NCBI RefSeq assembly: GCF_003130705.1
Contig: NZ_CP021355.1
Coordinates: forward strand, 806,001 to 870,000
DNA length: 64,000 nucleotides
Reading direction: 5' to 3'
Source of the DNA: Rhodococcus oxybenzonivorans
Lineage (GTDB): Bacteria; Actinomycetota; Actinomycetes; Mycobacteriales; Mycobacteriaceae
The notes below the pieces were generated by a model that had not been told where the DNA came from, did no database searches, and was given only the letters and a program-made list of their open reading frames with translations. Made by a program: the position numbers and the translations under genes. Positions 1 to 8,797 of this stretch are shown here, one piece after another. Every line of letters begins with the position of its first letter. Positions within the stretch are counted from its first letter, which is position 1.

Positions 1-193
1 ACGCGCAGATCGCGTCGGCGTCGAGATCGGTCCAGTCCAACCGTGACGGGGCTCGGTGGGTTCGTTGTTCCATGAACGCCAGCAGCAGCCGCATCGTATC
101 TCGGTAGGCGGCGATGGTGTGTTCGCTGGCGCGGCGCTGCATGGTCAACCGCTCGAGGAAGAACGACTGCACCGTCGACGCGATTGCGGTCAT
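1..193 (-). CDS. Tyrosine recombinase, N-terminal part (cut by window edge)
   Basis: Reading the minus strand from the ATG at 193 gives an open frame to the window edge. The visible 64 residues (beginning MTAIASTVQSFFLERL) resemble the SAM-like core-binding domain at the N-terminus of tyrosine recombinases, including the usual ...SEHTIAAYRDTMRLLL... helix. Its ATG overlaps the stop of the upstream recombinase at 190 (ATGA), the tight coupling typical of multi-recombinase transposons. The catalytic domain lies outside the window, so activity cannot be judged. Confidence 0.75.
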   Translation of the reverse strand, partial: MTAIASTVQSFFLERLTMQRRASEHTIAAYRDTMRLLLAFMEQRTHRAPSRLDWTDLDADAICA

Positions 194-555
194 GAGTTCA
201 CCTGCGGCAGGGTTGGTTCGAGCCGCTCTGCCGCCAACGCCAGCAGCTGCGGTGCCGCGGACAGATACCAATAGGTCGATCGTGGGTCGCGGTGACCGAG
301 GTAGGTGGAGAGCCGCGGAAGTCGAGCGGCGACGTCCTCGCCGTCGCGGTACCACTGCAACAGCACTGTCACTGCGAACGTGTGTCGGAGGTCGTGGATC
401 CTCGGCGCCACCGTCGACTGTCGCCCGATTCCGCTGCCGCGCCGTAGGTCTGCGAATACTTCGAACACCGACTCGTAGATCACCCGGCGGCCGGTGAGCG
501 AGACGAAGTAGCTCTCGTTCCCGGGTGTGCGGTCGAAGCTCTCGCGTAGGGATGC
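190..555 (-). pseudogene. Tyrosine recombinase, C-terminal catalytic fragment
   Basis: The minus-strand frame ending at 190 carries the C-terminal catalytic part of a tyrosine recombinase: RIHDLRHTF (H-x-x-R), then LSTYLGHRDPRSTYWYL containing the GH box and candidate nucleophilic tyrosine. Similarity stops near 555-575, where the sequence becomes the coding strand of another recombinase reading in the opposite direction, so the N-terminal half is missing. The open frame continues to 1263, but that part is only antisense of the next gene. The fragment is coupled to the recombinase at 1-193. The junction probably reflects recombination between two related elements. Confidence 0.7.
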
Positions 556-1125
556 GTGGCGCGCCAACGCCTCGGTTTGCAGCATCGCGATTGGCACACC
601 GGGTGCGGCGACACCCCGTACGTCGAGGTCGTCGCCCGAGACCACCCGCATGAGGTGCGGGCCAAGAGCGGCTACCGGCGGGTGTACGTCTCCGACGAGC
701 TGGACCGCCTCTACGGCGAGTACGTCTGGCGGTTGTGTGAGGTCGGCGCCGATCTGGCCACCGACGACTTCGACGGCACTTGCGTGTTCGTCAACCTCGA
801 CCGGGAGCCGCGGTTCGCGCCGTGGCGACCGGAGTCCGTCTACGACCTGGTGGACCGGCTGCGCCGCGAGCTGTCGGGGCAGGTGCCGCAGGCCTGGTCG
901 CCGCACTGGATGCGGCACAGCCACGCCACGGCGCTGTTGTTGTCGGGGGTACCGGTGCACGTGGTGAGTCGACGATTGGGGCATGTCGACGTGCAGACCA
1001 CGCTCAACACCTACGCGCACGTGAGCGAGGACGCCGAGATGCGGGCGGTCGCCGACTGGAAGGCGGTCACCGCCGGCTGGCGAGTCGGCGCGCACCGCGA
1101 CGAGCGGATCGAGTCCGGCTCGTGA
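556..1125 (+). pseudogene. TnpA-like tyrosine recombinase, 5'-truncated
   Basis: About 180 residues of a tyrosine recombinase catalytic domain of the Tn554 TnpA type. Visible motifs are WMRHSHATALL (H-x-x-R), RRLGHVDVQTTLNTYAHV with the GH box and catalytic tyrosine, and a C-terminal tail of about 30 residues. The N-terminal DNA-binding domain and the first catalytic arginine region are absent, and the frame starts at the junction with an oppositely oriented recombinase, so the gene is truncated. Its stop overlaps the GTG start of the next gene, showing that the pair was a translationally coupled operon. Confidence 0.75.
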
Positions 1126-3290
1126 CCGGCGGGCGCGACGAGGCCACGATCGACTGGGTGGAAGCGGCCCGCGTCCGCTGCGACCCGCAGGCGCTGGAGG
1201 ACTTGTGGGCGGCGGTGCCGGAACCGATGCGGCTGTTGTGCTTCGCCGAGTCGAGTGTCCCACCGGAATACGCGGGAGCGTTCTGCCACGACGGGACCTG
1301 GCGGGCCGGGGTGGACTTGTCGCAGCTGCCGGAGCCGATGCGCCGGGAGGTGGCGTGGTGTGTGTTCCGGATCATCGAGCTGGGCGGGAAGATCCCGACA
1401 CCGGGCTTGAGCATGCTGGTGCGCCGGCTCGGTGAGGTGATCGCCGATCGTGCCGGGCGGGCGCCCGCCTCCCTGCTCGGACTGCCCGTGCGGGACTGGT
1501 GCCGGCAGATCCAGCATGCGGTGCACCGCCGCCGCGGACGGCTGCCGGCGGCCACCACGATGAACAACATCCGCTGCCTGCTGACGCGGATGATGCGGCT
1601 GCTCGTCACCGCCTCCGATACCGGCCCGTGGTGGCAGCGAGACCGATGGAACCCGGTCGAGGACAACCGGATCCCGCTGCGCGAGCACGAGCCGATGGGC
1701 CGGTACTCGGTGCGGTTCGACCGGATCGGCACCCGCTGGCTGCGGCGCGGGCTGCAGTGGCACTGCAAGGTCGGGCTGGAGACGGGATCGTTGAGCTGGT
1801 CGACGGTGCACCGCCGGATCGTGGCGGTGGGCGAGTTCGACGGCTTCCTGGGCGGCCGCGGGGTCGAGGGGCCGTGGCTGATCGATGGCGCCGCCGGGAT
1901 GCGGGCCCTCATGCTGGAGTTCCTCGGTCATCTCCGCGCCAGGCCGGTCACCCGTGGACGCCGCACCGGCCGGTTGTCACCGGCGTCGATGCAGCGCCTG
2001 GCCAGCGATGTGGAGCAGTTCTACCTATTCATGACCGACAACAAGGACGCGGCCGCCGCGGCGCTGGCCGAACCGGGCTGGCGGCGACTCGGACCCGAGC
2101 ACGCCGGCTTCTACCGGCGGGGTGAGCTGCCCGGCAAGCCGCGGCCCCGACTCGACGGTCAGGTCATCGACGACGACGCCATGACGCGGATCATGGGCGG
2201 GCTGGACCTGCTCGGCGCCGCGGTCGCCGACGGCGGGTTCGGGGACGAACAGGCCATGCGGATCACCATGCTGGTGGCGTTGTTGGGCCGGCGCGTCAGC
2301 GAGATCTGTCTGCTCGACCGCGACCCGCTGCTGCCGTTGTCGCCGACGGCCCCCGCCTCGCCGGGCGACCCCGCGGCAGACGGCGACGAGCTGGGGCTGG
2401 TCGCCAAGCTCCGCTACCAGCAGACGAAGATCGACGGCGGGCCGGACACCATCCCGGTGCACGCCGAGGTCGTCGCGATCATCCGCGAGCAGCAACAGTG
2501 GGCGCAGCGGTTCCTCGCCGAACACGGCGCACCCGGCAGGACCCCGAAGTACCTGTTCCTGGCCGCGCTGATGAACCGCAACGGCGACCGGCCCTACTCC
2601 GGCACCGTCCTGCGGAATCTGCTGACCGATCTGGCCGTCCGGCTGGACGTGCGTGACAGCACCGGAGCCCTGGTCGATTTCAACCGCACCCACCGATTCC
2701 GCCACACCGTCGCCACCCGGTTGCTGAACTCCGGCGTCCCGTTGCACGTGCTGCAGCGTTACCTCGGGCACCTCACGCCGACTATGAGCATGACGTATGC
2801 GCAGACGTTGCAGTCCACCGCCGAGGCCGAGTTTCTGCGCTTCCGCAAGATCACCGCCGACGGGCGCGAGCTCGAGGTCGATCCCCGCGACCTCTACGAC
2901 ATGCTCGAGCTGGACAGGCGCACCGACCGGATCCTGCCCAACGGGTACTGCCTGCTGCCGCCGCGTCAGGTCTGCGGCAAGGGCAACGCCTGCCTGACCT
3001 GCGACAAGTTCGCCACCGACGCCACCTTCCTGCCCGAGCTGCAAATCCAACTCGTCCGAACCACGCAACTCATTACCGAACGCCGCGCGACGTTCGAGGC
3101 CCGCACCGGACACCAGATGGGCGAGGACAACATCTGGCTCGCCGGACGCCACCAGGAACGCGACGCCCTCGGCCGAATCATCCTCACCCTCGGGCACACC
3201 CGGCTCGCCGACGGCACCGCCGGGGCGATACGCGGCGCCGGCGTCGAGGCTCGCACCGAGGCCATCACCGGAAAAGAGGACAACCACTGA
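1122..3290 (+). CDS. TnpB-like large tyrosine recombinase (Tn554 family)
   Basis: A 722-residue site-specific recombinase. I chose the GTG at 1122 because it overlaps the TGA of the preceding recombinase. The N-terminal ~400 residues are a long TnpB-type region. The C-terminal catalytic domain shows LLGRRVSEICLL (first Arg), HRFRHTVATRLL (H-x-x-R) and QRYLGHLTPTMSMTYAQ (GH plus Tyr). After it comes a cysteine-bearing tail (QVCGKGNACLTCDKF), also known from TnpB proteins, where it probably binds zinc. It acts with TnpA and TnpC in cut-and-join transposition without a DDE transposase. The gene looks intact, but its partner TnpA is truncated. Confidence 0.85.
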   Translation: MTGGRDEATIDWVEAARVRCDPQALEDLWAAVPEPMRLLCFAESSVPPEYAGAFCHDGTWRAGVDLSQLPEPMRREVAWCVFRIIELGGKIPTPGLSMLVRRLGEVIADRAGRAPASLLGLPVRDWCRQIQHAVHRRRGRLPAATTMNNIRCLLTRMMRLLVTASDTGPWWQRDRWNPVEDNRIPLREHEPMGRYSVRFDRIGTRWLRRGLQWHCKVGLETGSLSWSTVHRRIVAVGEFDGFLGGRGVEGPWLIDGAAGMRALMLEFLGHLRARPVTRGRRTGRLSPASMQRLASDVEQFYLFMTDNKDAAAAALAEPGWRRLGPEHAGFYRRGELPGKPRPRLDGQVIDDDAMTRIMGGLDLLGAAVADGGFGDEQAMRITMLVALLGRRVSEICLLDRDPLLPLSPTAPASPGDPAADGDELGLVAKLRYQQTKIDGGPDTIPVHAEVVAIIREQQQWAQRFLAEHGAPGRTPKYLFLAALMNRNGDRPYSGTVLRNLLTDLAVRLDVRDSTGALVDFNRTHRFRHTVATRLLNSGVPLHVLQRYLGHLTPTMSMTYAQTLQSTAEAEFLRFRKITADGRELEVDPRDLYDMLELDRRTDRILPNGYCLLPPRQVCGKGNACLTCDKFATDATFLPELQIQLVRTTQLITERRATFEARTGHQMGEDNIWLAGRHQERDALGRIILTLGHTRLADGTAGAIRGAGVEARTEAITGKEDNH

Positions 3291-3712
3291 TGCGTGGCAA
3301 CCCGGACAACCTCCGCCAGGCCGCCGCCCGCAAGAGCGCCGCCGCTCAGGCCCGAGCCGAGCAAGGACTGCACGAGATCATCCGCCGCAACGAGCCGGTC
3401 ACCTTCCGCGGCCTCGCCCGGACCGCGGGTGTCTCCCTGGACTTCCTCTACCGCTGCACCCCGATCCGCCAACGCGTCCAACAACTTCGGGCACAACAGC
3501 AGAACACACCGCCACCGGCAGCAGCGGCCCCGACCGGAGACGGAACTCCGAGCAGCGTCGTCCGCACCCTCACCGCCCAGCTCACCGAACTCAAACGGCG
3601 TCACCGTGACGAGATCAGCGTGCTCCAACAAGCGCTCGAGGCCGCACACGGCGAGAACCTCGAACTACGTCGCCGCCTCGGCGCCCAACGCGCCCTCCAA
3701 ACACCAGGGTGA
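3290..3712 (+). CDS. TnpC-like accessory protein of Tn554-type element
   Basis: A 140-residue basic protein overlapping the stop of the large recombinase by one base. It has an N-terminal segment that looks like a small DNA-binding domain (VTFRGLARTAGVSLDFLYRC), a proline/alanine linker and a C-terminal coiled coil of charged heptads (about residues 95-130). Size, position and layout match TnpC, the non-catalytic third gene of Tn554-like transposons, which influences the efficiency and orientation of insertion. Assignment rests on context and architecture. Confidence 0.7.
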   Translation: MRGNPDNLRQAAARKSAAAQARAEQGLHEIIRRNEPVTFRGLARTAGVSLDFLYRCTPIRQRVQQLRAQQQNTPPPAAAAPTGDGTPSSVVRTLTAQLTELKRRHRDEISVLQQALEAAHGENLELRRRLGAQRALQTPG

Positions 3713-3808
3713 CGCCCTGACACTCTTCTTGCAGACGCGTACGCAAACGATCTACCTGCGTAAACACGCAAATTCACGCTCATTACCCCAGATAAGAATT
3801 CGGTATAG

Positions 3809-4099
3809 GTCGACGAACTGGGCTATCTCCCGTTGCCCGGTGAGGCAGCGTCGGCGCTGTTTCAGGTTGTCACGCAACGGTATTTGAAGACCTCGATCAT
3901 CATGACGACAAACCGCAGTGTCGGCGAGTGGGGTCAGGTCCTCGGTGACACCACCGTCGCCGCGGCCATGCTCGACCGGCTCCTGCACCGCTCCGTGGTG
4001 CTCAATCTGGACGGGGACTCCTACCGCCTTCGGGATCATCACGCCCGCTCCGAAAACCTCCGCAAAGCCACCACCACACCCCGCCAACCGCTACAGTAA
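3809..4099 (+). pseudogene. istB: IstB-like ATPase fragment (IS21 family helper)
   Basis: After a TAG at 3806 the frame reads VDELGYLPLPGEAASALFQV and then IIMTTNRSVGEWGQVLGD and AAMLDRLLHRSVVLNLDGDSYR. These are the Walker B and sensor region and C-terminus of IstB, the AAA+ helper of IS21 transposition. The Walker A half and the whole istA gene are missing, so this is a 3' remnant. Terminal-type repeats of the element follow directly downstream. Confidence 0.8.
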
Positions 4100-4111
4100 T
4101 CACCGCTACAG

Positions 4112-4153
4112 GTGGGCACTTTCACCGAGCAAGTCTGAGCACTTTCGCCGAGC
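4112..4153. repeat. IS21-type terminal repeats
   Basis: Two direct copies of a motif like GCACTTTC(A/G)CCGAGC lie 24 bases apart just after the IstB fragment. IS21 elements carry multiple short repeats at their ends that bind the transposase, so this is probably the surviving right end of the degraded element. Only one end is present. Confidence 0.6.
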
Positions 4154-4186
4154 GTCGTCAGTATCCGGATCCGTGTCAGCGCCGGA

Positions 4187-4618
4187 CTACTTCTCTGATT
4201 GGCTCTTGATTCCGGAGAGGTTCCCCTTGATCCCCTTATTGATGATCGACTTAAGCATGAAGTCCGGCACCGTCCATTTGATTGCGATATCCAACGAATA
4301 GATGAGCTTCGTGCCGGCGCCGTCTTGGACGAGCTGATAGGTCTGCTCCTGCTTCACGATCATGTCCCCCTCGGTGAGGGTTGATGTGATCGTGGAGCTG
4401 TCGGGGTAGCTGAAGGCGAGCGTGTACCCCGCCTTCTGACCCATGGCGGACACATCGAACTTCACTGTGGCCGGCCGGCCCTGATCATCTTTTTCCAGGA
4501 TTTCCACCTTCTGCATTTCCTTCTGCCAGATGGGGTATGCCTCCACATCGAGGATCACCGATTGCACAGTTTCGATGGGCGCTTTGATGGTGGTGGACTC
4601 GGTAATGCTGCTACTCAT
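4187..4618 (-). CDS. SRPBCC (START-like) family protein
   Basis: A 143-residue protein. The sequence APIETVQSVILDVEAYPIWQ near the N-terminus and the alternating strands that follow are typical of the SRPBCC / polyketide-cyclase fold, a helix-grip pocket for hydrophobic ligands. No signal peptide or membrane segment is seen. It is divergent from the TMEM165-like gene, with a 421-base gap between them that may hold both promoters. The ligand is unknown; a role in lipid or steroid binding or aromatase/cyclase-like chemistry is possible but not shown. Confidence 0.8.
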   Translation of the reverse strand: MSSSITESTTIKAPIETVQSVILDVEAYPIWQKEMQKVEILEKDDQGRPATVKFDVSAMGQKAGYTLAFSYPDSSTITSTLTEGDMIVKQEQTYQLVQDGAGTKLIYSLDIAIKWTVPDFMLKSIINKGIKGNLSGIKSQSEK

Positions 4619-5039
4619 TTTCTGGCCTCCGTGATTGTGGGATTTCGGGTGTTGCCGCGAGGGGCATGTTGATGCACCGACTGTCGGCGCGAGAGTCCGC
4701 TGTGGATTCTGCTGAAGTGGTGGGTATGTGACGCAAACCTATTCGTGAGCGGAACGGCGGTCCCGTCGCCACGCGTCGACGAGATCCAGGACGGTGCTCG
4801 GGGTTGTCAAGGGAGTGGCCAGCAGTTAACCTAAATCTGACTCAGTTTAGAATATGTATCCGGTGATTGCCACCCTTGCTTTCCGGAAATTTCGATTCGC
4901 CCAACAAGCCGGGCAAAGCTGCGACGGGCACTGTGACATTTCGATCACCAGATCGGGCCCCGAGTTCAACCCATCCGCCCGCGGTCAGACCGAAGGCACC
5001 CGCCCGACCGCTCCGATCGTCAACCTGAGAGGCAAGGTC
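4619..5039. other. Intergenic region with divergent promoters and an imperfect palindrome
   Basis: No gene is evident. A near-palindrome, CTAAATCTGA followed by CTCAGTTTAG (about 4831-4850), has the size and A/T-edged form of a TetR- or MarR-type operator and lies between the divergent SRPBCC and TMEM165-like genes. The open frame from 4854 upstream of the TMEM165 start has no recognisable domain and a poor start context, so I treat it as non-coding leader. Confidence 0.45.
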
Positions 5040-6257
5040 ATGGATGGATTCTTCTTGACTCTGGTTATCAGCTTCGGGGTGATTTTCGTGGCGGAGCTCG
5101 GCGACAAGTCACAGCTGATGGCATTGACGTTTGCTAGTCGTTTCCGTCCGCTTCCCGTCCTCATTGGTGTCACCATCGCAACGTCGTCGGTCCATCTGAT
5201 CTCTGTTGCGGTGGGCCACGGTCTCGGAGTCTCGACAACTCCGGGCTGGACCTCATTGGCGGCGGCCACCGCCTTCTTCGGGTTCGGAGTGTGGACGCTG
5301 CATGGTGACAGCTTGAGCGAGGAGGACGAGGCAAGAGCGCGTCGCAGCGTTCGCTCCGTCATCATTGCGGTGTCCACGGCATTCTTCCTCGCCGAACTCG
5401 GTGACAAGACGATGCTCGCCACGATCACACTGTCGGCGCAGAACGGTTGGTTCGGGGTATGGCTGGGGTCAACCGCGGGCATGGTCGTTGCCGACGCGCT
5501 GGCGATCTGGATCGGAATGCGGATGGGCCGGCATTTGGATGCCCGAGTAATCCAATTGGGGGCATCTGCATTGTTCTTCGGATTCGCACTGTGGCTTACC
5601 GACCGTGCCATGTCGGAACTGACCGGTTCGTCGATCCTTGATCGCCTCGCAGTGCCATTCGAAGGACGGGTGGCGAGTCTGGTTGCATCGGTGCTGGGAG
5701 TCCTGGCACTCACGGCGGTGTGGATCACGCGCCGACACGCGCTCGGCCGGGGTCTGTGGCCACGTGGACGTGCGGTATCGGGCAGTGTGGTGTGGTGGGC
5801 GCGCGTCCTGTTCGGCGCGGCAGCTCTGCTCGGCATCCTGGCACCCATCGCCGTTCTCACCGGCGCGGTGGAGCCGATCGATCTCGATCTGCTCGCAGAA
5901 CCGGGTCTAGTGACCATCGGCGCTGCCCTGCTACTACTCGGCGTGAGCGTCGTGTTGATCGCGCAGGTTCAAGTGGGTGCAGCGCGACGCGCGGAGACTT
6001 CTGGCCGCTCACCGCTCGCGACGCGCGGAGTCTTCAGCCGTACGCGGAATCCGGGATTCACCGGAATGGCGATCGCGAACGGGGGAATGCTCTTGATGGT
6101 CCCGACGGTCCTCTCGGTTCTCAGCACAATTCTGATGTTGGCAGCAGCCCGAGTACATGTGCGAGGTGTCCGGGAACCAGCCCTTATCAGGAAGCAGGGA
6201 GAACTCTTCGTCGAGTACTCCGACCGCGTGGGCAGGTTCTTGCCCCGCATTCGATGA
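5040..6257 (+). CDS. TMEM165/GDT1-like transporter fused to isoprenylcysteine-methyltransferase-like domain
   Basis: The ATG at 5040 is preceded by GAGAGG, and the protein then starts with a membrane helix, so I prefer it to the upstream ATG at 4854. Residues ~1-200 hold two copies of the UPF0016/GDT1 signature (AELGDKSQLMAL and AELGDKTMLATI), each on a membrane helix. This family (TMEM165, Gdt1, MneA) transports Mn2+, Ca2+ or H+. After three or four more membrane segments, the last ~100 residues show GVFSRTRNPGFTGM and EPALIRKQGELFVEYSDRV, the RNPxxxG and E..Y motifs of the ICMT/PEMT integral-membrane methyltransferase family. The whole is 405 residues. The fusion is unusual; its substrate is unknown. 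Confidence 0.8.
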   Translation: MDGFFLTLVISFGVIFVAELGDKSQLMALTFASRFRPLPVLIGVTIATSSVHLISVAVGHGLGVSTTPGWTSLAAATAFFGFGVWTLHGDSLSEEDEARARRSVRSVIIAVSTAFFLAELGDKTMLATITLSAQNGWFGVWLGSTAGMVVADALAIWIGMRMGRHLDARVIQLGASALFFGFALWLTDRAMSELTGSSILDRLAVPFEGRVASLVASVLGVLALTAVWITRRHALGRGLWPRGRAVSGSVVWWARVLFGAAALLGILAPIAVLTGAVEPIDLDLLAEPGLVTIGAALLLLGVSVVLIAQVQVGAARRAETSGRSPLATRGVFSRTRNPGFTGMAIANGGMLLMVPTVLSVLSTILMLAAARVHVRGVREPALIRKQGELFVEYSDRVGRFLPRIR

Positions 6258-6274
6258 AAGGAGCGCATCGCGCA

Positions 6275-6772
6275 ATGAATGGTATCGAGTTGGCAAGGAT
6301 TGGACTCCGTACGGTCGTCGGCACGACGATGGTCGCGCATGGCGTGAAGCACGGCCGGACGTTGGACGGGACTGCAGGTTGGTTCGAATCGATCGGGTTC
6401 CGCCAGCCGCGAATTCAGGCTCGTGCGAGCGCGATCGTGGAGGTCGGTGCAGGCGCCGCATTGATCGCCGGAATTGCTACTCCTGTTGCTGCTTCGGCTG
6501 TTGTCGCCACCATGGCGGTTGCCGCACGCACAGTGCATAAGGAGAACGGATTCTTCATCACGTCGGAGGGCTATGAGTACGTGCTAAATCTAGCCATGGC
6601 ATCGGTCGCGGTCAGTGCGCTGGGGCCCGGGCGATGGAGTGTGGACCGGCTCATACGCGCCGATTCCCGATCCTCTGGTATGCAGCGTGCCGCAGTCACC
6701 GCAGGTCTCGGTGTGGCCGCGGCGGCCACACAGCTTGCGGTCTTCTGGCGTCGCCCGCCCCGGAGACTCTAG
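6275..6772 (+). CDS. DoxX family membrane protein
   Basis: A 165-residue protein with about four hydrophobic segments. It starts RIGLRTVVGTTMVAHGVKH and continues with ARASAIVEVGAGAALIAG and ENGFFITSEGYEYVLNLAM, a pattern typical of the DoxX/DoxD family of small integral membrane proteins linked to redox or thiosulfate metabolism. The ATG at 6275 lies 15 bases after the TMEM165-like stop and is preceded by AAAGGAGCG, so the two are probably co-transcribed. Exact function is unknown. Confidence 0.8.
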   Translation: MNGIELARIGLRTVVGTTMVAHGVKHGRTLDGTAGWFESIGFRQPRIQARASAIVEVGAGAALIAGIATPVAASAVVATMAVAARTVHKENGFFITSEGYEYVLNLAMASVAVSALGPGRWSVDRLIRADSRSSGMQRAAVTAGLGVAAAATQLAVFWRRPPRRL

Positions 6773-6862
6773 ACGTGAGCCAACCTCCGGGCTTCTCGCG
6801 GACCGAAACTTGGTCGCCTCGGTGACGCCATCAGCCCTAGCGGGCCTGACAGCTAGTGTGTT

Positions 6863-6897
6863 TCAATTCATTGATGTAGAAATTTTGTTAGATTTCT
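6863..6897. promoter_or_regulatory. Two small palindromes before the aldehyde dehydrogenase
   Basis: TCAAT-TC-ATTGA (6863-6874) and AGAAAT-N8-ATTTCT (6878-6897) sit in an AT-rich stretch about 140-175 bases before the ATG at 7039. The drop in GC and the dyads suggest a promoter with a regulator site. The binding protein is not known. Confidence 0.4.
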
Positions 6898-7038
6898 GCG
6901 ACAGCACGGAGCCAGACGGAGTGCCATGCGCCCGCGAACGGCGGCTCGATTCCATTTCAGTTGTCGCTAGCCGGCCGAGTTGCACGACGACATACGCAGA
7001 GATGCTCGATCGCTCTGCGTCGAGAGAGGACAGTCGAC

Positions 7039-8607
7039 ATGACAGCAGAAACCACGGAGCAGGCCGTCTCCACCGGTCCCTCCGAGGGAAGGAGCAGGAT
7101 CGAGGTACGCTGCCCCGCTGACGGGCGGCTCGTGGGCCGAGTTCCCGACCTGGGTGCGGCAGGAGTCGCTTCGGCCGCGAAACAACTGCGTGAAGCGCAG
7201 CCGGAATGGGAGGCGATCGGACCGACCGGCCGCGCGAAGCATATGCGGAATTTCCTCGACTGGATTCTCGACAACGAAGCAAACCTCATCGGGATCATGC
7301 AGGAGGAGACCGGCAAGTCGTGGGGTGACGCCTCGCTCGAGATCGCGATGGCCGTTGATTTGATCAACTACTACAGCGGTCACGCCGCTGAGTTCCTCGC
7401 TGACCGAAAGGTTCGCAGTTGGGGAGCAGCGGGAATGACCAAACGCCTCAGAGTTTTCGCCCGCCCGTACCAGCTGGTCGGCATGATCACTCCGTGGAAC
7501 GGGCCACTCGGCGGCCCGATGCTCGATGGCGTGGCAGCCCTAATGGCCGGCGCCACTGTTCTCTTCAAGCCGTCGGAAGTCACACCCTTCACCTGGGCCG
7601 AGGCCTCGCGTGGCTGGCTCGAGGACATTGGAGCACCACCCGTACTCGCGAATATCACGGGCGGCGCCGAGGCCGGCGCAGCGGTTGTAGACGAGGTCGA
7701 CATGGTGATGTTCACCGGCTCGACCCGCACCGGGCGCAAGATCGCGGCACGAGCCGGCGAGCGGCTCATTCCATGCAGTCTTGAACTCGGCGGTAAAGAT
7801 CCGATGATCGTACTGGCAGATGCGGACATCGACCGGGCGTCCAGCGCTGCGGCCTGGGGTGGGATGTGGAACTCCGGGCAGATATGCATTTCCGTGGAGC
7901 GGGTCTATGTCGAGGCTCCGGTCTACGACGAATTCGTCTCGAAGGTGACCGAGAAGGTCGCGAATCTTCGACAGGGAATGGACCCCGACGGCAGCTTCGC
8001 AACCGACGTCGGAGCGATGTGTACTCCGGCGCAGATCGACATAGTGAAAAGTCACGTTGACGATGCCCTCGCGAAGGGGGCGCGCGTGCTCACCGGCGGA
8101 AAGCGGGCCGAGACCGGGCAGTTCTTCGAACCGACTGTTCTGGTCGATGTAGATCACTCGATGCTGTGTATGCGAGACGAAACCTTCGGTCCCACTTTGC
8201 CGATCATGAAGGTGGGGGATGAGCGTGAGGCCGTCCAGCTTGCCAACGACACCCCGTACGGGCTGAGCGCGAGTGTGTGGACGTCGGATCGTAGACGCGC
8301 GGACCGTATTTCGCGTCAGGTTGAGGCGGGAGCTGTGAACCAGAACAACGTCATGATGAGTACGTTCCAGATGACGATACCGATGAGCGGTTGGAAGCAG
8401 TCGGGCGTGGGCAGTCGCTCTGGTGGAGCCCCCGGCATGCTCAAGTTCTGTCGACAGCAGTCGGTGGTGTCCGAACGAATCAAGCTGAAGTCCGAAGCGC
8501 ATTGGTATCCCTACGTGCCGAAAAAGAGCCGCTTCCAGGCGAAGATGGTGCGGTTCTTGGGCGCTCACGACTGGCGGCGGCGGTTAGGTCGTGCGCCCAA
8601 GCGCTGA
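7039..8607 (+). CDS. NAD(P)-dependent aldehyde dehydrogenase
   Basis: A 522-residue aldehyde dehydrogenase oxidising an aldehyde to a carboxylate. Visible landmarks are MITPWNGPLGGP (cofactor loop), FTGSTRTGRKI, the general-base glutamate in LELGGKDP, and the nucleophilic cysteine in NSGQICISVERV. The ATG at 7039 follows GAGAGGAC at good distance; the frame extends upstream to 6961 without family similarity. The C-terminus carries a ~45-residue basic extension (KSRFQAKMVRFLGAHDW) beyond the usual end. It precedes the monooxygenase gene on the same strand but is separated by a hairpin and its own operator-like region. The substrate is unknown; a product of ketone or alcohol breakdown is likely. 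Confidence 0.9.
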   Translation: MTAETTEQAVSTGPSEGRSRIEVRCPADGRLVGRVPDLGAAGVASAAKQLREAQPEWEAIGPTGRAKHMRNFLDWILDNEANLIGIMQEETGKSWGDASLEIAMAVDLINYYSGHAAEFLADRKVRSWGAAGMTKRLRVFARPYQLVGMITPWNGPLGGPMLDGVAALMAGATVLFKPSEVTPFTWAEASRGWLEDIGAPPVLANITGGAEAGAAVVDEVDMVMFTGSTRTGRKIAARAGERLIPCSLELGGKDPMIVLADADIDRASSAAAWGGMWNSGQICISVERVYVEAPVYDEFVSKVTEKVANLRQGMDPDGSFATDVGAMCTPAQIDIVKSHVDDALAKGARVLTGGKRAETGQFFEPTVLVDVDHSMLCMRDETFGPTLPIMKVGDEREAVQLANDTPYGLSASVWTSDRRRADRISRQVEAGAVNQNNVMMSTFQMTIPMSGWKQSGVGSRSGGAPGMLKFCRQQSVVSERIKLKSEAHWYPYVPKKSRFQAKMVRFLGAHDWRRRLGRAPKR

Positions 8608-8638
8608 TGGCGCGCAAGTAGGCGGTGCCGAGAACGAG

Positions 8639-8688
8639 CGGCGCCCGTGTGGTCGGTTCCCAGTTGGGAATACTCCATGCGGGCGCCG
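8639..8688. terminator. Nested stem-loop after the aldehyde dehydrogenase
   Basis: A 9-bp outer stem (CGGCGCCCG at 8639-8647 with CGGGCGCCG at 8680-8688) encloses an inner 6-bp stem TTCCCA-GT-TGGGAA (8657-8670). It begins 31 bases after the stop codon. No U-tract follows, but GC-rich stems without U-tracts are common terminators in actinobacteria. An alternative is a protein-binding cruciform. Confidence 0.5.
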
Positions 8689-8797
8689 TTGGGTGTCTTG
8701 CGGGTGCCGGTAACGCCCCTGGTGTGTCAACCTGGCGGGAGGTTGCGCCACCATAATCTATGTTCACTTCGTATCAACTGTCCCCTACCTGTGGCTG

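Noticed and set aside
2025..3287. Minus-strand frame of 420 codons within the large recombinase gene
   Set aside because: Antisense shadow of the TnpB-like catalytic domain; repetitive composition and no motif.
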